Origin: an uncultured Flavobacteriaceae bacterium
GTDB lineage: Bacteria > Bacteroidota > Bacteroidia > Flavobacteriales > Flavobacteriaceae
DNA length: 64,000 bases
Reading direction: 5' to 3'
Assembly: GCA_947494695.1 (NCBI GenBank)
Contig: CANLWB010000010.1
Location: 160,575 to 224,574, forward strand
Shown here piece after piece: positions 7,309 to 14,988 of this stretch (within the stretch, counting starts at the first letter, position 1; each line of letters starts with the position of its first letter). The position numbers and the translations under genes are program-made. The notes under the pieces were generated by a model. The model worked only from the letters and a program-made list of their open reading frames with translations, did not search any database and was not told where the DNA came from.

Positions 7309-8382
7309 ATGAAATCAGCTAAAATTGTTATAGGTTTAGGGTTTGGCGATGAAGGCAAAGGTATTACCACCGATTTTCTATGCAGCCAATACCCTGAAGC
7401 TATCGTTGTACGCTTTTCTGGAGGGCATCAGGCAGCGCATACCGTATTGTTAAATGGTAAGAAACACATACATGCTAGTTTTTGTAGTGGTGCGTTAAGA
7501 GGAATACCGTCTTACTTTAGTGAGCACTGCATAATACACCCTTCCTTTCTGTATAATGAAAAAAAAGAGTTAGAGAAAAAAAATGGTAATACAGAGCTGT
7601 TTATTCACCCACTAACCAAAGTGGCAACACCTTTTGATGTTTGGCACAATCGTAAGGACAATAAAAACCTGGAACATGGGAGCTGCGGTAAAGGTATTGG
7701 GGCAACCATGAAAAGAAATGAAGGGGTTTATAAGTTGTACGCGATAGATCTATTAGCGCCTGAGGCTATACGTATTGAAAAATTAAAAGGTATTGCGAAC
7801 TACTATGGCGTATCTAATACGGACGAACTACGAAATGAAGTCGATTATTTTTTAGAATGTATCGATAAGCTAAACTGGAAAATAAGGGACTATTCGTTTT
7901 TAAAAACGTATGAGACCTTTATATTTGAAGGTAGTCAAGGGGTTTTGTTGGATATGGATCATGGTATATTTCCAAATGTTACTTATGCCAATACAACATC
8001 AAAGCATGCTATTGAAATTTGCAAAGAGCTCGATATAGAAGATGTAGAAACGTTTTATGTTTCGAGATCCTATGCAACTAGACATGGGAGCGGCTGGATG
8101 CTAAACGAAAGCGAAATTAAACTAAAGAATAATGAGGAAGAGACGTGCGTTTATAATGAGTTTCAGAAGGGTTTAAGGTTTGGGAAACTGGATCTTGATC
8201 TATTATTACATGCTAAAGAAACAGATCAAATTTATAATATCTCAAAAAAGAGTCATATTGTAATAACGTGTTTAGACCAGTTTGAGCCGGCTGTTGATTG
8301 GCGCAAATTGAAAAACAATTTTGACAGCATTTATGGTTCTTATAGCCCCGAATCAAATACGTTTAAAGTATTAAACATATAG
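7309..8382 (+). CDS. Divergent adenylosuccinate synthetase (PurA) paralogue
   Basis: PurA-fold protein of 357 residues, against about 430 for housekeeping PurA. The GTP/catalytic loop GFGDEGKG is intact (D14), unlike phage PurZ where this Asp is replaced. Other signature loops differ: GGHQAAHT (38-45) for the usual GGHNAGHT, GSCGKGIGA (about 124-132) for GTTGRGIGP, and NEFQKGLRFGKLD (283-295) where the aspartate-binding TTGRxRRxGWLD loop is expected. GTP-dependent ligation on a nucleotide is therefore likely, but the nucleotide and the amino-acid partner may not be IMP and aspartate. It lies three bases after the VWA gene and closes the first operon. A housekeeping purine role is unlikely in this context. 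Confidence 0.8.
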   Translation: MKSAKIVIGLGFGDEGKGITTDFLCSQYPEAIVVRFSGGHQAAHTVLLNGKKHIHASFCSGALRGIPSYFSEHCIIHPSFLYNEKKELEKKNGNTELFIHPLTKVATPFDVWHNRKDNKNLEHGSCGKGIGATMKRNEGVYKLYAIDLLAPEAIRIEKLKGIANYYGVSNTDELRNEVDYFLECIDKLNWKIRDYSFLKTYETFIFEGSQGVLLDMDHGIFPNVTYANTTSKHAIEICKELDIEDVETFYVSRSYATRHGSGWMLNESEIKLKNNEEETCVYNEFQKGLRFGKLDLDLLLHAKETDQIYNISKKSHIVITCLDQFEPAVDWRKLKNNFDSIYGSYSPESNTFKVLNI

Positions 8383-8401
8383 TTCTCACTTTTATAAAAA
8401 A

Positions 8402-8424
8402 TATATTTGTGTAAAAAATACGCA
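8402..8424 (+). promoter_or_regulatory. NrtR operator 4 upstream of the Nampt homologue
   Basis: TATATTTG (8402-8409) overlaps the palindrome TGTGTAAAAAATACGCA (8408-8424). A separate perfect 16-bp palindrome CGCAAATTAATTTGCG (8421-8436) begins inside it. The operator centre is 52 bp from operator 5. Confidence 0.65.
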
Positions 8425-8453
8425 AATTAATTTGCGAAATCAAATTTACTTTC

Positions 8454-8476
8454 TATATTTGTGTAATAATAACGCA
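8454..8476 (+). promoter_or_regulatory. Promoter -7 box and NrtR operator 5 of the Nampt homologue
   Basis: TATATTTG (8454-8461) fits TAnnTTTG and overlaps TGTGTAATAATAACGCA (8460-8476). The start codon follows 28 bases later, so this gene has its own repressible promoter as well as possible read-through. Confidence 0.7.
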
Positions 8477-8504
8477 AATCTAAATCAATAACACCAATAA
8501 CACC

Positions 8505-9959
8505 ATGAACCCACTATTATTTACAGACGGTTATAAGGTAGACCACAGGAGACAGTATCCCGAAAACACAACGTTAGTTTATTCCAACTGGACCCCTAGA
8601 AAGAGCAGAATCGATCATATTGATGAGGTTGTATTTTTCGGATTGCAATATTTCATTAAAAAATATATGATTGAAGACTTTCAAGATAATTTTTTTAATC
8701 AGCCAAAGGATGCTGTATGCGAAAGATATGCTCGACGTATTAATAACTATTTGGGAGAAAATAAGGTGGGTGTTCAACATATTTCAGATCTGCATGATTT
8801 AGGATATTTACCTATGGTTATAAAGGCATTACCCGAAGGCGTATCCGTGCCTGTTCGTGTACCCATGTTTACCATGTATAATACAAAAGCTGAATTTTTC
8901 TGGCTCACGAATTATTTTGAAACCTTATTGTCTACAACAGTTTGGTTACCATGTAATTCCGCAACCATAGCTAAGCAATATCGAGTGATTTTAGACGAAT
9001 ATGCTAAAGAAACATCATCAATGCCAGAATTTGTAGATTGGCAAGGACACGACTTCTCTATGCGAGGTATGGCCGGATTAGAAGCCGCTAAACTTAGTGC
9101 AACTGGACATTTATTAAGCTTTACAGGTACAGACACCATTCCTGCAATAGACTTTTTAGAGACCTATTACAATGCGAACTCAGATTCTGAACTGATAGGA
9201 GGCTCGGTTGCGGCTACAGAACATTCTGTGATGTGTATGGGGACAGACTCAGGTGAGCAAGACACCTTTAAACGATTGATAACAGAAGTTTATCCCGGTG
9301 GTATTGTTTCTATTGTTTCAGATACTTGGGATTTATGGAAAGTCTTAACCGAGTACTTGCCTAACCTGAAAGAAGAGGTTCTAAATAGAGATGGGAAAGT
9401 CGTTATTCGCCCAGATAGTGGAGACCCAGTAGATATTATTTGTGGTAATCCTAATGGCAAAACGGCAAAAGAGCAAAAGGGTGTCATAGAACTATTATGG
9501 GAAGTCTTTGGTGGTACGAGAAACAATAAGGGGTATAAGGAGTTAGACTCGCATATTGGAGCTATTTATGGAGATAGTATCACTTTAGAGAGAGCCGTTC
9601 AAATTTGCGAACGTTTAAAACAAAAAGGCTTTGCTTCTACAAACGTGGTTTTAGGGATAGGTTCTTTTACTTACCAGTATAATACAAGGGATACATTTGG
9701 TTTTGCTATGAAGGCCACGTATGGAGAAGTGGATGGTGAAGGACGTGAAATATTTAAAGATCCTATTACCGATGATGGTACAAAAAAGTCAGCAAAAGGA
9801 CTTTTAAAAGTTGTCAAGACAAATGGTGTCTATGAGCTTATAGACCAGGTAACTTGGGCTGAAGAAGAACAGGGGGAGCTAAAAGAGGTTTTTAGAGATG
9901 GAAAACTTATAATTGACGAGTCTTTAGCCGATATTAGACAGCGATTAAAGTCGGTTTGA
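8505..9959 (+). CDS. nadV: Nicotinamide phosphoribosyltransferase homologue (NadV/Nampt)
   Basis: Full-length (484 residues) member of the Nampt/NadV family. Seen: DGYKVDH near the start, ATEHSVM with the catalytic-type His (H240), TGTDT, and IRPDSGDP for the phosphoribosyl site. The known reaction is nicotinamide plus PRPP to NMN. In NARP1 the homologue Namat uses ADP-ribose pyrophosphate and yields NAD+ directly. No NMN adenylyltransferase lies in the locus; the only adenylyltransferase in the window is a nadD about 52 kb away. This leaves the direct route open but does not prove it. Twin NrtR-type palindromes precede the gene, implying induction when ADP-ribose rises. Confidence 0.93.
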   Translation: MNPLLFTDGYKVDHRRQYPENTTLVYSNWTPRKSRIDHIDEVVFFGLQYFIKKYMIEDFQDNFFNQPKDAVCERYARRINNYLGENKVGVQHISDLHDLGYLPMVIKALPEGVSVPVRVPMFTMYNTKAEFFWLTNYFETLLSTTVWLPCNSATIAKQYRVILDEYAKETSSMPEFVDWQGHDFSMRGMAGLEAAKLSATGHLLSFTGTDTIPAIDFLETYYNANSDSELIGGSVAATEHSVMCMGTDSGEQDTFKRLITEVYPGGIVSIVSDTWDLWKVLTEYLPNLKEEVLNRDGKVVIRPDSGDPVDIICGNPNGKTAKEQKGVIELLWEVFGGTRNNKGYKELDSHIGAIYGDSITLERAVQICERLKQKGFASTNVVLGIGSFTYQYNTRDTFGFAMKATYGEVDGEGREIFKDPITDDGTKKSAKGLLKVVKTNGVYELIDQVTWAEEEQGELKEVFRDGKLIIDESLADIRQRLKSV

Positions 9960-10108
9960 TACCGCTTCGAATCAAAGTAAAAATTGAAAAGTAGCTTGGT
10001 GTATGTTCCTTTGAATCGTTAAGGTTACTATATTTATTCAAAGAAACATCTAATAGTATGCGATAAATTACACTTGCCATATGCTCTATATGCCACGCTT
10101 TGTCAAGT

Positions 10109-10675
10109 CTAACTTTTAAAATCGAAAAAGAAAAAAGTAATGACAGCCCATTCTTTTTTAATGTCTTTAGCATAGCCAATGATGCTTCTGTGGCTATTTA
10201 GAATGGTGCCGTCATCTTCAATATAGCCCATAGTACTTCGACTACTGTTTTGAACGGTGCCATCTTTTTTAATATAACCAATGGTCGTTTTACTGCTATT
10301 TTGAATAATCATATGATCTGTAATATAACCAGCAATAATGACATCACTATCTTGAATAGTCACATTGCTTTTAATATAACCCATAGTATGTCTGCGGCTA
10401 TTTTGAATGGTTCCATGATCTGTAATGTAGCCCATAATACTTCGACTTCTATTTTGGACAATACCACGGTCTGTGATATAGCCAATAATACGGCGGCTGT
10501 CATTTTGAATAGCATCAGACGAATCTTGATTATATCTGGTTATTAAACGACTTTTATTTGGAACGGTATCATTGGTTTTTATATAACCTGTTGTAGAGCG
10601 ATTACCGAAATGAATCGGTTGTGAACTGAAAAATGTAGTGTATATAAAAGCTACGATAAAGAGGCATTTTTTCAT
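10109..10675 (-). CDS. Five-fold beta-flower-like secreted repeat protein
   Basis: A 188-residue protein with an N-terminal signal peptide (MKKCLFIVAFIYTTFFSS) and then at least six nearly tandem 17-residue repeats of the form GYIxDDGTIQNSSRSTM. The pattern matches the Bacteroidetes '5-fold beta-flower' proteins, small secreted beta-propeller-like folds of unknown function. The last repeat ends in GYAKD followed by a short degenerate tail. It is convergent with the Nampt homologue and has no close partner on its own strand. The repeats are diverged at DNA level, so this is not a recent expansion. Confidence 0.75.
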   Translation of the reverse strand: MKKCLFIVAFIYTTFFSSQPIHFGNRSTTGYIKTNDTVPNKSRLITRYNQDSSDAIQNDSRRIIGYITDRGIVQNRSRSIMGYITDHGTIQNSRRHTMGYIKSNVTIQDSDVIIAGYITDHMIIQNSSKTTIGYIKKDGTVQNSSRSTMGYIEDDGTILNSHRSIIGYAKDIKKEWAVITFFFFDFKS

Positions 10676-11046
10676 GTATTGAGGCTTATAAAAATAAACT
10701 AAACATACAAAATTTAATTAACGAAGTGATTTAAACTTCTTTGGTTAAGGTAAAAAATAGCAATTTTATTCCCAAATAAAGCCAATTTTGAAGGGTACCC
10801 GTCTGATTGATAGTTAGGTGTTGTCTCTGTGGCTTAATAAAACGGCAAAATAATAGGGTAAAAGAGAATTTTGCAGCCAATTTTGAAAGCTTAAATTGCT
10901 TTAACATATAAACCAATTAAAAGCTAAAGGGGCAAGAACAAATATGATTTTCACTTTGCCTGGCCCCTTAAGTTTTTGTTTTTAGTGTTTTTTACTTTTT
11001 TTTTAACGCGATTTTTTTAAATGCTTTATGATCCCCTATATTTAAT
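10676..11046. other. Intergenic spacer
   Basis: About 370 A+T-rich bases between two minus-strand genes. The only feature seen is a weak inverted repeat AAGGGGC / GCCCCTT (10927-10969), which may contribute to termination of the broken GH5 gene. No convincing coding sequence was found. Confidence 0.4.
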
Positions 11047-12346
11047 TCAATAGTAGTAATGTTTACTTGCTGCAGATTTTATGTTGTTAGATGTACCACT
11101 ACCGTATAAATGATGCCCAGCCGAAGTATAATCCCAATCTAAATCACCTTCGTAATTTGTTATTAACTCGTCCATATAATTGTGATGTGGAGCACTAAAT
11201 ACAATAAGTTGCTTGTTAGGGGTAAGGATTCTTACCATATTATAAATTTCTAAAAACCTTGATTTACAGGATGTTGTGAGGTATCTGCTTAAAGAAAAAC
11301 AAGGTTCATTCTGAAGCTCATAAATAACATGGTCGTTGTCTTTATAGCGAGGAGCAATGTGTGTCCAAAATTGCTCCAGCCAATTCATGGTATAATCGGT
11401 TCCGCCTCCTTTAGTAGGGTCTTGTTCTCCAACATTATGGTAGTCAATAATAACAGTCATACCCGTAGCGACTGCATTGGCAACGACTTTATCCTTTTCA
11501 ACACCCAATTCATCCCAGGTCCAAACATCTAAATGAGGTTGCAACGATTTAAGTGCTCCAACCCAGTTTAGTCTCACCGCGTTGTAATGGTTATCTTTTA
11601 AAGCCCACCAGGTATTTATATCTTGGGCATAAATTAAGGGCCCTGGATATCTCTTTGCAAATGTCATGGGAGCTGCTCTAAGGTTTTCATCATATTTATC
11701 CTTTAAAGTTCCCTTTAAAACACCTTGTCTTTCAATAGTTAAACGATTCCATACCCATTCTGGATTTGTTCCGCCATTATCGCTTAATTCTATGGTCAAT
11801 TCTCCGCCAGTTACCGTTACAGTTCCTCTTACATAGGGGTAAGATCCAGCAGGAGAATACAAACCACTAGTAAGTGTAATCCCTTCTGCAACTACCACCG
11901 TATTATCATGGACCGTTGTTCTATCTCCCATGTTCATAATAACGTCCCAATCGCCATTTTTTATTTTATGTCTAAAGGTGGTTGTGACACTGCTATGACA
12001 AAAATCACGATTGTTATCGTTTGTTCGGGATGCGGTACCCCTGTCGGTTGCATTAGGTTGTATGCTCCAAGAAATATCTCCAGTTGTTTCTGGAGATATA
12101 CGTGTCCATCCGTTTAAAACTGGAGACGTTGCTGTCCCCAAGTCGTAATCATATCTGCTTCTATTTATGTTTACAACAACATCGGCTAATGGTATTTTAT
12201 TCTGATTATGCCGTCTTGCTTCTAATGTATCAGCTTCAAGATTATAGTTGTATTCCTTTTTGCTCGAATCTGTAGTGGTACCAAATAGGCTAGTCATGCA
12301 AAAACATAATGGAATGATTAGAAAGTTTAGTATTTGTTTTTTTCAT
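11047..12346 (-). pseudogene. Broken GH5-family glycoside hydrolase
   Basis: The open frame (11047-12297, 416 codons) has an N-terminal beta-sandwich module (about 30-190) and a glycoside hydrolase family 5 TIM barrel with the acid/base motif YELQNEP. It stops after SAGHHLYG and a short KHYYY tail, just before the strand that should carry the nucleophile Glu, so it cannot be a complete retaining enzyme. Upstream, ATG (12346-12344) followed by seven A residues puts the start out of frame. With six A residues it would read MKKQILNFLIIPLCFCM, a clean signal peptide joined to the ORF. Two independent defects point to a pseudogene; a sequencing error could explain the first. Confidence 0.7.
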
Positions 12347-12751
12347 ATGTCTTAGTAATGATGTTAGGTGTATAATTTACAGTAGATTAACGTCTCGTAG
12401 GTTAGCTGTTTTGTCCTAATTGGTGTACAATTTGTTCAGGTAGAACTATTAAATCATTATTTTTTTGTTTTGAATATTGATAAACAAGACCGATAATGGA
12501 TGCCTTTGCATATTTTGAAAATTATAGAAACACCCTACATATAATAAGGCAAAACCTTACTTTTAACACGAAAAGTAAGAATATATTTGTTTACGAAAAT
12601 TTCAGCGAATAATATGTTGAGATATCTCTTGTTGATAACTGTTTTAGCCTTAATCATCGTAGGTTGTAAATCAACTTTATCTTTAAATCACAGATTGACA
12701 CTCAGAAACAGTTGTCTTTATTTTATATGTAAAATAATTAATATAGTCCCC
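12347..12751. other. Spacer with an in-frame lipoprotein-like leader
   Basis: Upstream of the fibre-like gene, and in its reading frame, the sequence encodes MLRYLLLITVLALIIVGC (start 12614), a typical lipoprotein signal with a lipobox. It then reads into uninformative sequence before the better start at 12752. I take it as a relic or chance leader. Nothing else is recognisable. Confidence 0.4.
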
Positions 12752-13708
12752 ATGAAAAAAGCAACAATCATTTTAAGTTTAATATTTAGCCATTTAGGGT
12801 TTTCACAAATTATAACCGATACCGGTACTAATGTTGGAATAGGAAATACGGCACCAACATATAAATTGGATGTAAATGGTACAGGAAGGTATACAGGTAA
12901 CTTGTTAATTGGAGACCCAAGTGGAGCGAGAACAGAGATTAATACTAGTACAAACCATAAAATATATGCACCAACCAATAATAAAACGATTGATTTAGAT
13001 GGCAATTTTGAGGGCGGTGGATTTGTAGGAGTTTATCGTGCAGATAATGGAAAGAATGGTGTTTCTATGGTATGTAAGCCTGATCCAGGACACTATAATA
13101 ATAGCTTGTCAATTCGACAACTTAGACTTGATAATATAGACAGGGAGTCAATAAAACTTAGTTCTGCAATATTATCCGGGGATACCGAACCAACTAATTT
13201 TATGCACATGCCTTATCAAAATTCGACAATAGTTGTTGGCGAATGGGGAGAATATAAAAAAGGGTTAGGCTATGGTTTAATAAACAAGTTTAAAACGAGT
13301 TTCGAAAATGATGTTTACGTTGAAACTGGAAATGTAGGGATTGGAACGATCACACCCGATGCAAAACTCACTGTTAAAGGTAAAATACACACAGAAGAAG
13401 TTAAAGTAGAGCTATTAGAGTCAGTTGCTCCAGACTATGTTTTTTATAAGGACTATGACTTAAAAACATTAGATGAGGTCGAAAACTATATTTTAAAAGA
13501 AGGTCATTTGCCGAATATCCCATCAGCAAAAGAAATGGCAGAAGCAGGCTTAAATCTTAAAGAAATGAATTTAAAACTACTTGAGAAGATCGAAGAATTA
13601 ACTTTATATACTATTAATCAGGAAAAACGGATTGAAAATTTAGAAACTAAAAACAAAAAACTTACGTTTCTGGTCGAAAAGTTATTAGAGAAATCGGGTG
13701 AAGAATAA
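12752..13708 (+). CDS. Secreted tail-fibre-like protein with C-terminal coiled coil
   Basis: The chosen start gives a signal peptide MKKATIILSLIFSHLGFSQ. The frame extends upstream, but that extension would place a second signal peptide in front of this one. The mature protein begins with the GTNVGIGNTAPTYKLDVNG motif common in Bacteroidetes surface 'tail fibre domain' proteins. It repeats the idea later as GNVGIGTITPDAKLTVKG, and ends with DYVFYKDYDLKTLDEVENYI, LPNIPSAKEM and a Leu-heptad coiled coil (about 290-318). Such proteins trimerise at the cell surface; no enzymatic motif is seen. It appears monocistronic. Confidence 0.7.
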   Translation: MKKATIILSLIFSHLGFSQIITDTGTNVGIGNTAPTYKLDVNGTGRYTGNLLIGDPSGARTEINTSTNHKIYAPTNNKTIDLDGNFEGGGFVGVYRADNGKNGVSMVCKPDPGHYNNSLSIRQLRLDNIDRESIKLSSAILSGDTEPTNFMHMPYQNSTIVVGEWGEYKKGLGYGLINKFKTSFENDVYVETGNVGIGTITPDAKLTVKGKIHTEEVKVELLESVAPDYVFYKDYDLKTLDEVENYILKEGHLPNIPSAKEMAEAGLNLKEMNLKLLEKIEELTLYTINQEKRIENLETKNKKLTFLVEKLLEKSGEE

Positions 13709-14121
13709 AACAAAAACCTTTGTCAAGCATATAAAGTGATGAAGTAAATGTGAGAAGTATTGAGGTTCTTTATGAAATTGTAATACGAAAAATGTCCCAT
13801 GCATCAGCTTCGTTCAACATAAACCTAAGCCGAGATACTAATTTTATTCATTTCAATCTTAAGATTCACTAACTGCCATTAACAGCGTTTTATAAAAGCA
13901 CACAACAGGTTAATAATATAATTTTAATATGACATAGAACGAAACCTGTATTTTATATACTATTTTAGGGGTTGAATACATATATTGTGTTTGAACAATG
14001 AATAATGTAATTATTTAAGAATTTTTAACATAATTTCGTGTTTCGTCGACAATTTAAGTCGCTTCGTAGATGTTTTTTTATGAATAATTGCAATTTTTTT
14101 TTGTTGGCTCACTTTTTTTAA
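13709..14121. other. Intergenic spacer
   Basis: About 410 A+T-rich bases after the fibre-like gene. No coding sequence, structured RNA or strong terminator was recognised; the promoter of the PID-CTERM gene lies at the right end. Confidence 0.4.
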
Positions 14122-14129
14122 TACATTTG
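14101..14129 (+). promoter_or_regulatory. Bacteroidetes-type promoter of the PID-CTERM gene
   Basis: TTG (14101-14103) and TACATTTG (14122-14129) have the spacing of the Bacteroidetes -33/-7 promoter. The start codon is seven bases after the -7 box, predicting an almost leaderless mRNA. Confidence 0.5.
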
Positions 14130-14136
14130 TGACCCC

Positions 14137-14322
14137 ATGAAGATAGGAAACAAAAGCATATTTGCCTCAGTATTATTTATCTTAATAAGCTGTATTTGTG
14201 TGGCTCAAGGTCCGCCACCACCTGGACCGCCAGCTCCAGGACTTCCTATTGACGGAGGTCTTTTATTTGGTATTGTTTTCGCTTTATATTATGGAGTAAA
14301 GAAATTAACCAAGAGTGAATAG
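14137..14322 (+). CDS. Small PID-CTERM sorting-domain protein
   Basis: A 61-residue exported peptide with an N-terminal signal (ILISCICVAQ), a Pro-rich linker (GPPPPGPPAPG), then PIDGG, a hydrophobic helix and GVKKLTK. This PID-GG/TM/basic-tail arrangement is the PID-CTERM protein-sorting signal of Bacteroidetes, thought to be recognised by an exosortase-like processing system. Almost nothing is left between signal and sorting domain, so the peptide is essentially a minimal sorting substrate. It is convergent with ribE. Confidence 0.7.
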   Translation: MKIGNKSIFASVLFILISCICVAQGPPPPGPPAPGLPIDGGLLFGIVFALYYGVKKLTKSE

Positions 14323-14324
14323 CG

Positions 14325-14921
14325 TTAGGCCTGTTTATTCAACTCTACTAGTCTGGCAACGTACTTTCCTAAAACATCAAATTCTAAATTTACTGTTGTA
14401 CCTATTTCAAAGGTATTAAAGTTTGTATGGTCGTAGGTATATGGTATTATAGCAACACTAAATGTGTCTTTTTTAGAGTTGACAACGGTTAGACTCGTTC
14501 CATTTACCGTGATAGATCCTTTTTCTATGGTTATATTGTTAAGGGATGTATCGTAGTTAAAAGTAAAGATCCAGCTGCCATTAGCTTCTTCAATATTTGT
14601 GCAGGTTGCCGTTTGATCCACATGCCCCTGTACAATATGTCCATCCAATCTATCGCCAAGTTTCATAGCGCGCTCCAGATTTACCCTGTCGTTAACTTTT
14701 AAAGTTCCAAGACTCGTTTTATCAAGAGTTTCTTTTATAGCAGTAACCGTATATTCGTCATTATTAATATGAACTACTGTTAAACAAACACCATTATGTG
14801 CAACACTCTGGTCAATTTTTAATGCGCTTGTTACGTTGCTTTTTATTGATATGTGAAGATTATCTAACTCTTTATTTAAATGCGTTACAACTCCTATATC
14901 TTCAATTATTCCTGTAAACAT
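14325..14921 (-). CDS. ribE: Riboflavin synthase, alpha chain
   Basis: A 198-residue protein starting MFTGIIEDIG, the invariant N-terminus of riboflavin synthase, which dismutates two 6,7-dimethyl-8-ribityllumazine molecules to riboflavin. Two lumazine-binding repeats are visible, the first with VAHNGVCLTV and the second with ITVNGTSLTV, each about 95 residues. VQGHVDQ marks the active-site loop between them. Length is typical. It is divergent from pdxA across a very short shared region. No FMN riboswitch was seen upstream. Confidence 0.95.
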   Translation of the reverse strand: MFTGIIEDIGVVTHLNKELDNLHISIKSNVTSALKIDQSVAHNGVCLTVVHINNDEYTVTAIKETLDKTSLGTLKVNDRVNLERAMKLGDRLDGHIVQGHVDQTATCTNIEEANGSWIFTFNYDTSLNNITIEKGSITVNGTSLTVVNSKKDTFSVAIIPYTYDHTNFNTFEIGTTVNLEFDVLGKYVARLVELNKQA

Positions 14922-14988
14922 ATTATTGTCTGTTTATTTAGTTAAATTTGCAATACCAAAATTACAAACAAAAGTTGTTATTTTAAAG

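Noticed and set aside
7309..8382. PurA paralogue considered as phage-type PurZ (2-aminoadenine synthesis)
   Set aside because: PurZ replaces the catalytic Asp of the GDEGKG loop; here it is retained, and no DpoZ or MazZ/DatZ partner is present.
8408..8476. Palindromes considered as a short CRISPR-like array
   Set aside because: Copies are imperfect, 17 bp long, overlap promoter boxes and lack regular spacers or cas genes; they are operators.
10250..10546. Open frame of 98 codons on the plus strand across the beta-flower gene
   Set aside because: It is the antisense shadow of the 17-residue repeats; the repetitive Asn/Ile/Thr composition is explained by the minus-strand gene.
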